This document shows positions 1-6,842 of a stretch of 64,000 nt of DNA, in pieces. The notes below the pieces were generated by a model, which saw nothing but the letters and a program-made list of their open reading frames with translations, searched no databases and was not told the DNA's origin. Where the stretch lies: contig OX637401.1 in assembly GCA_951799425.1 (NCBI GenBank), positions 33,529,780 to 33,593,779 on the forward strand, read 5' to 3'. The DNA is from Ilex aquifolium (taxonomy: Eukaryota > Streptophyta > Magnoliopsida > Aquifoliales > Aquifoliaceae). Both the position numbers and the translations under genes were made by a program. The first letter of the stretch is position 1. Each line of letters opens with the position of its first letter.

Positions 1-1
1 T

Positions 2-1348
2 GCTACCGGAACACTTCCTCCATTTTTCACTCCCATGGACAAAAAGAAGTTTCTGAGGGAGGTCCGCAATTTCTTTTGGGAAGATCCCTACGTATTCAAG
101 TACTGTAAGGATCAGATCATAAGACGTTGCATCCCCGCTCAGGAAAGTAGACAGGTAATAACATTTTGTCATTCAGAAGCATGCGGTGGTCATTTTTCAT
201 CTCGAAAAACCGCTGCAAAAATCTTGCAGTGTGGATTTTACTGGCCCACACTTTTCCAAGATGTCCATGCTTTTTGCGTAACTTGCGATAGATGTCAAAG
301 GTTGGGAAACATTTCAAAAAGAAACATGATGCCCTTAAACCCAATTTTGGTGATCGAAATTTTTGACTGTTGGGGTATCGATTTTATGGGACCATTTCCC
401 CCCTCCTTTGGCTATCTATACATTTTAATAGCCGTAGACTATGTATCCAAATGGGTTGAAGCAATTCCATGCCGAAATAATGATCATCAAACAGTGATCA
501 AGTTTTTAAAAGAAAATATTTTATCTCGGTTTGGAATTCCAAAATCCATTATAAGTGATGGGGGTTCTCATTTTTGCAATCGTCCCTTCTGGAATTTAAT
601 GAAAAAATACTTGATTTTTCACAAAATTGCAACCCCTTATCATCCATAGACCAGTGGACAAGCTGAGTTAGCTAATCGGGAGATCAAATTAATTTTGGAA
701 AAAACGGTGAACCCAGATCGCAAAGATTGGTCATTAAGACTAACTGATGCGCTCTGGGCATACCGAACTGCTTTTAAAACAATTTTGGGCATGTCTCCCT
801 ATCGATTAGTCTATGGAAAGCCATGTCACTTGCCTGTGGAATTGGAACATAGGGCATACTGGGCTATTAAAGCAATGAATTTTGACTTAGACAAGGCTGG
901 ACTGTCACGGAAGCTTCAGATTAATGAATTGGAGGAATTGAGAAATGAAGCATATGAAAATGCTAAGATTGCAAAAACCAGGATGAAAATTTTTCATGAC
1001 AAGAACATAGTGCGAAAATCTTTTGAACCTGATCAAAAGGTTCTACTTTTCAATTCGAGACTTCGCCTATTTCCTGGTAAGTTGAAATCAAGATGGACTG
1101 GACCATACATTGTTAAAAAGGTATTTGAACATGGGGCAGTGGAAGTGGAGAACCCATCAAACGGTAACATTTTTACCGTCAATGGTCAGCGATTAAAACC
1201 CTTTGTGGAGAATTTTGTCCAAAATGTGGAGACCATTTTTTTAATGGATCCAGAAAGTATCTCCGGATATCACTCCGGAGATTACGCTTGCCGACACAAA
1301 AAAGGGTCGGGTCAGTCAGACACCCGACACGATGGACTGCCTTTATAA
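2..1348 (+). pseudogene. pol: Athila-type Ty3/gypsy pol, integrase region, 5'-partial, one premature stop
   Basis: This is the 3' end of a retrotransposon polyprotein whose integrase would join element cDNA to nuclear DNA. The frame is already open at base 2, so the Met at 35 is internal. Counting from that Met, the zinc-binding HHCC set is His46, His53, Cys84 and Cys87. The catalytic core has Asp116 (in WGIDFMGPF) and Asp175 (in SDGGSHF), and Glu211 (in [12 protein letters not shown]) gives the expected D-35-E spacing. The C-terminal part has [19 protein letters not shown] and the closing GQRLKPF (1184-1204), followed by an unusual tail of about 45 residues. A TAG at 647-649 interrupts an otherwise continuous frame between Asp175 and Glu211, so as it stands the gene cannot make a full integrase. 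The wording of the core and the long 3' region point to the Athila lineage rather than chromoviruses. Protease and reverse transcriptase lie left of the window. Confidence 0.93.
647..649 (+). other. Premature TAG stop inside integrase core
   Basis: The codon follows the conserved Tyr-His-Pro and precedes Thr-Ser-Gly-Gln, where integrases of this lineage carry glutamine. The frame is otherwise intact on both sides. A single C-to-T change in CAG or CAA explains it. CAG is a CHG methylation context, common in silenced plant elements, but that origin is inference. Confidence 0.9.
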
Positions 1349-1497
1349 GGCTCCCATCGCTTTTTTTTTCTTTTTTTTCTTTTCCTCACCACACCTTTAC
1401 TCTTTTCTTTTCTTTTTCTTCTTCTGCTTCTTCTCTTTTCTTCTTCTTCTCCACTGCATCTGGTCTTCTGTACCACGATCCAACCCATAACAGTACC
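1341..1497 (+). promoter_or_regulatory. TATA-like box and pyrimidine-rich leader of module copy 1
   Basis: A CTTTATAAGG box at 1341-1350 is followed by about 90 bases that are almost all C and T, then the ATG of the microprotein at 1498. The same order (CTTTATTAGG near 3430, a CT-rich run, then the ATG at 3590) occurs in copy 2, about 2.09 kb downstream. That argues the arrangement belongs to the duplicated module. Promoter function is inferred from order and composition only. Confidence 0.3.
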
Positions 1498-1644
1498 ATG
1501 TCTGCATTTTTCGATGACCCTATCCTCCTTCTCATGATCTACATTTGTTTGTATTATTTACTTATGGCTGTTCTTCTTCGGGCCGCACTGATGATCAAGG
1601 GTTTTTGTCCCAATGAAAACCCAGACCACCCCAAAGATGCTTAA
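1498..1644 (+). CDS. Putative 48-residue single-span membrane microprotein, module copy 1
   Basis: No known family is recognised. The peptide begins MSAFFDDP, has a continuous hydrophobic stretch at about residues 9-32 (rich in Leu, Ile, Met, Tyr), and ends in a short polar tail with NPDHP. It would be a single-pass membrane or signal-anchor peptide. An in-frame ATG at 1288 lies upstream but overlaps the end of pol and runs through the CT-rich leader, so 1498 is preferred. The main support is a diverged intact homologue at 3590-3721 that keeps the DDP motif at residues 6-8, the hydrophobic core and the NPD-x-P tail. Both lie upstream of a homologous basic zinc-motif ORF. It could also be a first exon of a spliced gene, because a pyrimidine tract ending in TAG follows the stop codon. 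Confidence 0.5.
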   Translation: MSAFFDDPILLLMIYICLYYLLMAVLLRAALMIKGFCPNENPDHPKDA

Positions 1645-1737
1645 TCTCTTTTTTTTTTTGGTATAGGTCATCGGCGATTGAACAGATCTCCACAGTTAAC
1701 TGCGTATTCAAGCTCTACAAACCGAAAAACTCGAAAC

Positions 1738-1771
1738 ATTGGGGACAATGTTCAGTCTAGGTTGGGGGGTG
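1738..1771 (+). other. Internal polypurine-tract-like motif
   Basis: ATTGGGGACAATGT is followed by GGTTGGGGGGTG (1760-1771). The second string recurs exactly at 6557-6568, just before the 3' LTR. Such tracts prime plus-strand synthesis in LTR elements. Here nothing LTR-like follows, so it may be a secondary tract or the relic of an older element boundary. Confidence 0.5.
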
Positions 1772-1779
1772 AGATCTAC

Positions 1780-1821
1780 AGTTTACAATAGTTGATCTGC
1801 AGTTTACAGTAGTTGATCTGC
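1780..1821 (+). repeat. 21 bp tandem repeat, two copies
   Basis: Bases 1780-1800 and 1801-1821 differ at one position. The repeat lies in the spacer between the internal polypurine motif and the basic zinc-motif ORF. No function is evident. Confidence 0.8.
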
Positions 1822-1965
1822 GCAGGTTGAACCCGTAAAATTTTCTGTAAATTTTTTTTGTTTTTATTGTTGTATCTGTTCATATTATGTACCTTGTATT
1901 AATGATAATATCTGTGGGTCAGTTTTGATCGTCTTTGTGACTGGAAGACGTAAAAAAACCAGATA

Positions 1966-2397
1966 ATGGGTCATAGAGTATCAATCATGGATGTAAATCT
2001 TTTTTGGTTTAGTCTAGGAGTCCTACGTACTTTTCCATCTGATGTACATACCATGATCATGAGAAAAGCAAGATTAGTAAGGAAGGCTGAAATCAAAGAA
2101 AAACAAGCGAAACCCCTCTGTGGCCGAAGCAGTTATTCTAAACGTCGTCGTGCTACACGACTTGGTGCCTGTAAACAGTGTGGCAGATACTTTCATGAGA
2201 AAAGATACAACAAATGTTCTGAACCAATTTCCGGTCGCGCAACCGATCGATTAAACTGGATAAAACATGGGCTGAGTAAGGATTACCCTGATACGCCATG
2301 CTATTCCGGTACTGTGCTTAACCGATTTGTGAGAGAGGAAGTTGGGAGAGTTACTAGTTGTCCATTTTACACAGATACGGAGGGGGAATCGGATTGA
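1966..2397 (+). CDS. Basic CX2CX4HX6C zinc-motif protein, nucleic-acid-binding-protein-like, module copy 1
   Basis: The predicted protein has 143 residues; a second Met at residue 8 aligns with Met8 of copy 2 and may be the real start. Its order is: an N-terminal segment with LFWFSLGVLR, a helix-like basic stretch (residues ~30-47), an Arg/Lys-rich block (CGRSSYSKRRR, ~50-60), a CX2CX4HX6C motif (~68-83), a conserved SEPISGRATDRLNWI block, GLSKDYPDTP, and an acidic tail. Basic block plus compact Cys motif suggests RNA or DNA binding. The layout recalls the cysteine-rich nucleic-acid-binding proteins encoded at the 3' end of carlavirus-like genomes, although the third and fourth ligands are spaced differently. 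That link is inferred from memory of the family. About 74% of 122 hand-aligned residues match copy 2, and all four ligand residues are kept. It sits between pol and the 3' LTR, where Athila elements often carry env-like genes. Confidence 0.7.
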   Translation: MGHRVSIMDVNLFWFSLGVLRTFPSDVHTMIMRKARLVRKAEIKEKQAKPLCGRSSYSKRRRATRLGACKQCGRYFHEKRYNKCSEPISGRATDRLNWIKHGLSKDYPDTPCYSGTVLNRFVREEVGRVTSCPFYTDTEGESD

Positions 2398-2570
2398 CCT
2401 CTGTGGAAAAGTGTACTGAGGTTGGGAATGAAAGCTGAAGGTCCGAGTCTGTAAATTTTATTTTATTTTATTTTTTTTTATTTTTTTTTTATGTTCTGTA
2501 CAAACTCTTTTGGCTTAAGAATGTTTATTTTGATTCCTTTTAGGATGCATAAAAAAAAAAAAAAAAAAAA
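2398..2570 (+). other. 3'UTR-like segment ending in A20
   Basis: After the stop, a stretch shares short blocks (CTGTGGAAAA, GAATGAAG, TGTACAAA) with the sequence after the copy 2 stop, so 3' flanking DNA was duplicated with the gene. It is T-rich and ends in a run of 20 A at 2551-2570. This could be a retroposed poly-A tail or only a homopolymer expansion. Confidence 0.4.
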
Positions 2571-2640
2571 GGGGTTGGAATATATAATAAGTAAAATAGA
2601 GAGGTTGAAATATATAATAAGTAAAATAAAGGGGTTAGTA
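2571..2640 (+). repeat. 30 bp tandem repeat, about 2.3 copies
   Basis: Units at 2571-2600 and 2601-2630 differ at a few bases and a third begins at 2631. A related AT-rich segment (TATATAATAAGT) recurs near 2951, inside the neighbouring LTR-like fragment, so both may derive from one LTR family. Bases 2641-2814 show nothing further that I can name. Confidence 0.65.
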
Positions 2641-3025
2641 GTGTAAAATCTGAAATTTTATATTCATTCGGTTTAGTGAATTGAGAATAATTACAACTTT
2701 ATTGAAAAAAATTTAATAACACCCCTTTCTTTTGAATAATAAACACTTTATATTTTTTTTCTTTCTTGTGTTACACTTTGTACCCCTACAAATTTTGGGA
2801 TTCTTGGTGAATTAAGGAATTTCAGGGACGAAATTCTTTTGAGGAGGGTAGATTGTGAGATCCCAAATTTTTGAAATTTTTGAAAATGGTTTAAGTATAT
2901 ATATTATGAGTTTTGATGGGAAAGTATAAGGAATAATTAAGTTTTGTGGTTGATATATATAATAAGTGAAATATAGGGGAGCAAAGTATAACTATTTTAA
3001 CTTTTATGATAATTGAGTCTTCAGC

Positions 3026-3140
3026 CACGTGAAGACTGGCAAAAAATGAAAAAAAAAAAAAAAAAAAAAAGTCAAAAGTAGGCAGCCGTTCATTCATTAC
3101 ATTTTAGAAAATGTGGGTGTGTGCAATTAATGGTATAAAA
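3026..3140 (+). promoter_or_regulatory. G-box and TATA-like box in LTR-like fragment
   Basis: CACGTG at 3026-3031 is a plant bZIP/bHLH G-box core, and TATAAAA lies at 3134-3140. Both fall in the chromovirus LTR-like fragment upstream of module copy 2. LTRs carry promoters, so this could drive copy 2. No transcription evidence is available. Confidence 0.25.
3049..3070 (+). repeat. Poly-A run, 22 bases
   Basis: Uninterrupted A run inside the LTR-like fragment. It is one of seven runs of 19-28 A between 2551 and 6343, all on the same strand. Confidence 0.9.
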
Positions 3141-3333
3141 TTTAGTGTGTGTCTGGTTCTTTGTTGGAACCGTGAGTGAAGTACAGTTGCTTTTATTTAT
3201 TAAATGTTATTTTTAATGCATGTCACTTTATTTTGTTGTATAATTTTGTTGTTCCTAGTTTCAGATATCGGTGCATGGGTCAAAGCTCAAGTGCGAGGTG
3301 TTCTCTTACCCTACTCATTTTTATTACTATGCA

Positions 3334-3369
3334 CCATTATTGCGCCTGCTGCCATTATTGCGCCTGCCG
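3334..3369 (+). repeat. 18 bp tandem repeat, two copies
   Basis: CCATTATTGCGCCTGC starts at 3334 and again at 3352. It is a minor local duplication just upstream of the poly-A run at 3390. Confidence 0.7.
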
Positions 3370-3386
3370 ACACTGCCGAAAGTAAA

Positions 3387-3389
<3 letters not shown>

Positions 3390-3417
<28 letters not shown>
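3390..3417 (+). repeat. Poly-A run, 28 bases
   Basis: The longest A run in the window. It lies immediately before homology to module copy 1 resumes (GGAATGCCTTTATTAGG against GGACTGCCTTTATAAGG at 1334), so it marks the left edge of copy 2. Confidence 0.9.
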
Positions 3418-3421
<4 letters not shown>

Positions 3422-3423
3422 AG

Positions 3424-3589
3424 GAATGCCTTTATTAGGCCTTCCACCTTTTTCTTTTTCTTCCACCATCACCGGTGTTGGTTTCCCCCTTTTCTCTTTC
3501 CCTTATCTTCTTCTCTTTCTTTTTCTTCTCTTCTTCTTCGTCGTCGTTCTTTCTGTTCTCTGTAAAAACAACTCACCCCCTGTAAATCC
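3424..3589 (+). promoter_or_regulatory. Leader of module copy 2, pyrimidine-rich
   Basis: It starts with CTTTATTAGG, the degenerate counterpart of the copy 1 TATA-like box. About 100 bases of mostly C and T follow, and then the ATG at 3590. The match in order with 1341-1497 supports a shared origin. Activity is unknown. Confidence 0.3.
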
Positions 3590-3721
3590 ATGACCATATA
3601 CGCCGACGATCCAGTCTTTTGTTTAATAATTTGTCTTATATGTTTGTATGTGTACCTGGGTGCTCTTTGTGTTCTCACACTTAGGATGAGGAGTTTCCAG
3701 AGAAACCCAGATATTCCTTGA
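3590..3721 (+). CDS. Putative 43-residue membrane microprotein, module copy 2
   Basis: This short frame starts MTIYADDP, continues with a hydrophobic segment at about residues 9-31 rich in Leu, Ile, Cys and Val, and ends RNPDIP. Aligned with the 48-residue peptide at 1498-1644 it keeps Met1, the DDP at 6-8, an ICLY core and the NPD-x-P end. The DNA is otherwise well diverged and the lengths differ by five residues, both in frame. Conservation of frame, hydrophobicity and end motifs across that divergence is the evidence for coding. No family is recognised. As in copy 1, a pyrimidine tract ending in TAG follows the stop and the basic zinc-motif ORF lies downstream. Confidence 0.45.
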   Translation: MTIYADDPVFCLIICLICLYVYLGALCVLTLRMRSFQRNPDIP

Positions 3722-3816
3722 GTTGAGTAATTGTTGTATTTTGTTTGTAGGTTTCGGCAGATGAACAGATCTGTACCTTACAACCTTATCTCCACTAGCC
3801 CACTAGTGCTAGTGTT

Positions 3817-4230
3817 GTAAGTATTGCTTGTTTGTAATTTCATTTATATATATATTTGAAATTTGATATCTACAGCTTGTGATTCTCATGGCTATTTGTC
3901 TTTATAAGATTCCTTGTGAATTTGCTATGCCCTCCAATGACTATGTTGTAATTGCTGTTACAGTAAGATCTGATAATTTGCCAAATAATCCTCCTCAATC
4001 CTATGTATTCTGGGTTTATTCCTTCTTCGTTAATTTGTTTGTTTCATCCTAAATCTTCTTCCTTCCGCTTGTATTTTGGTATACTTTCTCTAGTTTCGTA
4101 TTTAGTTTTAGATCTGAAAAAAAAAAAAAAAAAAAAAAATTTATTTTTTTTGGATCGCGTTTTTTTAGTATTTGTACCTGTATTTCATGATCACATCGGA
4201 TGCAGCTTCAACTGTCTTTGTGACTGGCAG
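3817..4230 (+). other. Candidate 5'UTR intron upstream of module copy 2 basic protein
   Basis: GTAAGTATT at 3817 is close to the plant donor consensus. CTGTCTTTGTGACTGGCAG ending at 4230 resembles an acceptor, 20 bases before the ATG at 4251. Copy 1 keeps the acceptor-side block (ending AAG at 1947) but has no equally good donor. The interval includes a 23-base A run at 4117-4139. Only sequence resemblance supports splicing. Confidence 0.25.
4117..4139 (+). repeat. Poly-A run, 23 bases
   Basis: Uninterrupted A run in the spacer between the microprotein and basic-protein frames of copy 2. The matching spacer in copy 1 has no A run of this length, so the run arose after the duplication or by insertion. 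Confidence 0.9.
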
Positions 4231-4250
4231 ACGTTAAAGAACCAGATAGA

Positions 4251-4676
4251 ATGTCTTTAGTCTTAGCAAGCATGGATCCTAAACTTTTTTGGTTTAGTCT
4301 AGGAGTTCTACGCATTTTCCCATCTGATGTGCATACTGTGATAATGAGAAAAGCAAGGGATGTGAGAAAAATTGAGATCCGAGAGAAACAACAACAACCA
4401 TTGTGTGGCAGAAGCAATTTTGCTAAACATCGTCGTTCCAAACGACTGGGTGCTTGTTACTATTGTGGCAGGATATTTCATATGAAAAAACATAATCAGT
4501 GTTCTGAACCAATTTCGGGTCGTGCAACCGATCGATTAAACTGGATAGTGTATGGGCTGAGTAAGGATTATCCTGACACACCATCTTATGCCAGTCCGGG
4601 ACTTACAAGTTATGTGCGACAAGAAGTTGGAAGGGTCACTGATAATGACATAGATCCAAGCGATGACTCGGATTAG
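4251..4676 (+). CDS. Basic CX2CX4HX6C zinc-motif protein, nucleic-acid-binding-protein-like, module copy 2
   Basis: This 141-residue protein is the homologue of 1966-2397. It keeps LFWFSLGVLR, FPSDVHT, the basic IMRKAR region, CGRSNFAKHRR before the metal motif, CX2CX4HX6C (ACYYCGRIFH then Cys), the CSEPISGRATDRLNWI block, GLSKDYPDTP, EVGRVT and an acidic end (DPSDDSD). Met8 (4272) aligns with copy 1 Met8 and may be the true start. Differences concentrate outside the ligand residues and the two conserved blocks, as expected if the protein was under constraint after duplication. A role in binding element or host nucleic acid is inferred from the basic block and Cys/His motif. Resemblance to carlavirus-type cysteine-rich proteins applies equally here. 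A host gene fragment captured by the element is the main alternative. Confidence 0.7.
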   Translation: MSLVLASMDPKLFWFSLGVLRIFPSDVHTVIMRKARDVRKIEIREKQQQPLCGRSNFAKHRRSKRLGACYYCGRIFHMKKHNQCSEPISGRATDRLNWIVYGLSKDYPDTPSYASPGLTSYVRQEVGRVTDNDIDPSDDSD

Positions 4677-4790
4677 ATTTTGACTATAAAAACAAAGCTG
4701 TGGAAAAATGTGTTTTGGAATGAAGGTTAAGGGTCTGAACTCTTTTGTAAAATATTTTTGTACAAAGTCTGGTTGTTGAAATAAAAATAT
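4677..4790 (+). other. 3' flank of module copy 2
   Basis: It carries short blocks shared with the flank after 2397 (CTGTGGAAAA, GGAATGAAGG, TGTACAAA), so the duplication extends past the stop codon. An AATAAA-like AAATAAAAAT near 4780 could serve as a polyadenylation signal. Confidence 0.35.
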
Positions 4791-5053
4791 GGGCCGAGTA
4801 AGGAACGTCCCGAACTACCAACTAACAGTGTAGGTAGGGATTTGATCCTGAGACGCCATAAATTTCCAAGTTCAATTTGTGCATTTTATCTTCTTTCAAT
4901 TCTCATAGATAAATGAGTATGTGGGCGGAGTAAGGAATGTCCTAAAATGCCAACCTGTAGTGTGGGTAGGGACTTATCCTGAGACGCTATAAATTTCCAA
5001 GTTCAATTTGTGCATTTTATCTTCTTTCAATTTTCATAGATAAATGAGTATGT
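4791..5053 (+). repeat. 132 bp tandem duplication
   Basis: Units at 4791-4922 and 4923-5053 match closely and both end in AAATGAGTATGT. The start of each unit (GGGC-GAGTAAGGA, then a CCTGA-like block) resembles the GGGCTGAGTAAGGA segment that encodes the GLSKDYPDTP part of the basic protein at about 4552. The units may therefore be degenerate further copies of that exon end. Confidence 0.8.
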
Positions 5054-5087
5054 TTATAATTTTGAATTTTATTTTTCTTGTTTTCTG

Positions 5088-5111
5088 AAAAAAAAAAAAA
5101 AAAAAAAAAAA
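5088..5111 (+). repeat. Poly-A run, 24 bases
   Basis: Uninterrupted A run just after the 132 bp duplication. Together with the A20 after copy 1, it leaves each module followed by an A run on the sense strand. Confidence 0.9.
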
Positions 5112-5723
5112 CCACTTCCTTGAAAAATGGTATTTTCTCTATGCTTAAATGTCAAATGTATATTGCTATTTGTTATTCTTAAGGTAAAGAATGACCAGAC
5201 TCAAAAATAGAATCGGTATATAACCGACATTCCATGAAAAACCTGACATTACCAGTGGAGATGATAAAGAATACCATGGTAAGTTTTGAGCCTTATCATA
5301 CTTTTGAGAGATAATTAACATTTATTCAAGTAAGGTCTTTCATTCTCTATTTTTGAATAATCTCATTAAATTTGCTTTGATTGACGCAACTAAGGTAATC
5401 TGTTGACATATCCCCAAGAAATCTGTTCATACGACACATACATGTTCACATACTTGAGAAAGGATTTTAGGCCATCTTTGATTTGATATTGAGCCTTAGC
5501 CATTTTTTCTGCAAAATTATTTCCCTAGTCAGCCATGTTTGAGCCCTCAATGTATGATTTCTTCTTTGATAAACCCAAATATTTACCAAGCCACAAGAAA
5601 ACATACTGGACACACCATTGCTATCTAATTTTCTTGCACACTCTTATTAATTAATATGACACAGAAATGCAAAGAAATGGGAAAACTGTGGAGATTACTT
5701 TTCGATGATAAGGAGAATCAATG

Positions 5724-5755
<32 letters not shown>

Positions 5756-5756
5756 A
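5724..5756 (+). repeat. Poly-A run, interrupted once
   Basis: Nineteen A, one G, then thirteen A. It lies in the non-coding 3' region of the element with no gene adjoining. Confidence 0.9.
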
Positions 5757-6320
5757 GAAATCATTTCTGGGCAAAATGTCGAAAAGCTAGAAAGAAGTGT
5801 GCTACATTACAGAATGAAAAGATAGCTTTTGAAAACCTCTGACGTCATTTCATTAGCCACTGACCTCTGGCCACGCTACAACCTATGAAAAGCCCTAATT
5901 GATCTCAAGTCTGTTACATGTGTGTGTTGTTAATCAAAATTGGGGTATGGTAAATAGTATTTCTTTAAATTGCATCAATATTCTTTCATGAGATTATGCC
6001 AAACATGATTAGTTTGTTTCCGTAAACTTCACTTCCTTCCTAATTGTGCATGTGATTTTTCGATTGGCCACCTTCTGATCACATGCCCCGTGAGAGACAA
6101 GTCACTATAATCGGAGTGAATTTTTGCTGAGAGCATTCTACGAGAGGTTTGTGAAATCGAAGCTATCCATGGAAGGTAGTAAAGTGGAGTGTTTGTTATA
6201 TAACAATTCTTGTTGCTAGAATGATCATTCTTACTACATAGGGAATTTCAAATACCAATATAACAAGTGTTTATTTTTGCGTATATTACGTACCAATGAC
6301 AGAGAAGTGTTCTATGTTCT

Positions 6321-6343
6321 AAAAAAAAAAAAAAAAAAAAAAA
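6321..6343 (+). repeat. Poly-A run, 23 bases
   Basis: The last of the seven A runs, about 210 bases before the polypurine tract. Confidence 0.9.
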
Positions 6344-6556
6344 GTTTCAACTATCATGGTGCTAATGCATATACACATTTTTTTTTCACAATGGAGTTTG
6401 TAGGTAGCTTCACTGAAAACCTTCACGAGACAAAACTCGTCCACTAGGAATCACCTAGGGGTTTAACGGCTTATTGCATATGCTAAATGCAATCGTGTTA
6501 TCTACGAAAGTGATTTTGTTATGCTGTTATTTATTGCTAGAGACCAGCAATGTTTA

Positions 6557-6568
6557 GGTTGGGGGGTG
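6557..6568 (+). other. Polypurine tract (plus-strand primer) before 3' LTR
   Basis: GGTTGGGGGGTG directly precedes TGATTAGCAC, a TG-initiated LTR start. Position and composition fit the plus-strand primer of a Ty3/gypsy element. The LTR may begin at 6567 (TGTGATT) or 6569 (TGATTAG). Confidence 0.75.
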
Positions 6569-6842
6569 TGATTAGCACTCAAAAGTAGCATTTTGTTACG
6601 CTCTTTTTGGACTAATTATACTTTGATGGAATTTAAATGATGATATTTTAGGTTCTATAGTGAAGGAAAGTCCAAAGGCATCCAAGAAGTACATCTGAGG
6701 GACAAATGCCGAATTAACGCAAGACCAAGGGAGCAATGTCAGGAGAATGCAAAGAATGAAGGACAAAGTGTAATAAAAGAAGGACAAAGTGTAATAAAAG
6801 CATTTGAAAAATCAGCATTCAGCAACACCACCGTTCATTCTC

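Larger units (their letters stand above)
2815..3160 (+). mobile_element. Probable chromovirus-type gypsy fragment: pol end, polypurine tract, LTR start
   Basis: The string TTTCAGGGACGAAATTC (2820-2836), then GAGGAGGGTAGAT, then TGTGAGATCCC (from 2854) matches the usual junction of chromovirus elements: end of pol, purine tract, LTR beginning with TG. The LTR start is fairly clear but its end is not, and the 3160 limit is only where recognisable structure fades. It lies between the two modules, so it inserted there or came with copy 2. Confidence 0.5.
5112..6556 (+). other. Non-coding 3' region of the Athila-like element
   Basis: No frame here has support. The stretch is AT-rich, has A runs at 5724-5756 (broken by one G) and 6321-6343, and a palindromic TGACGTCA at 5840-5847, a plant bZIP-type site in form. 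Repeated GAGCC-TTA phrases (for example near 5288 and 5492) are the kind of degenerate sequence found between pol and the 3' LTR in Athila and Tat elements. Continuity with the polypurine tract at 6557 assigns it to the element. Confidence 0.6.

Noticed and set aside
117-344. Antisense frame opposite integrase (also 4208-4441 and 4308-4493 opposite the copy 2 basic protein)
   Set aside because: Shadows of the coding strand with no independent features.
1288-1497. N-terminal extension of the 1498-1644 frame back to an ATG at 1288
   Set aside because: It overlaps the end of pol and encodes a Phe/Ser-rich run from the CT-rich leader. Homology with copy 2 starts at the ATG at 1498.
1772-2400. 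Separate LTR starting TGAGATC after the internal polypurine motif
   Set aside because: No matching LTR end, no second copy, and the interval contains an intact conserved frame that is duplicated in copy 2 without the motif.
2891-3422. Frames at 2891-3097 (-), 3176-3385 (+) and 3204-3422 (+)
   Set aside because: Low-complexity translations (Phe or Lys runs from poly-A) in an LTR-like fragment, with no homologue in copy 1.
3469-3678. Antisense Arg/Glu/Lys-rich frame
   Set aside because: It is the reverse complement of the CT-rich leader and microprotein; its composition explains it.
2854-3679. Perfect 7 bp inverted ends TGTGAGA and TCTCACA suggesting an 826 bp solo LTR
   Set aside because: The right end falls inside the microprotein frame 3590-3721, in sequence homologous to module copy 1, so it cannot be an LTR terminus. 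The match is probably chance.
1498-3721. Assigning the microproteins to the small movement proteins of carla-like viruses because of the neighbouring basic protein
   Set aside because: Only length and one hydrophobic span agree; no motif supports it.
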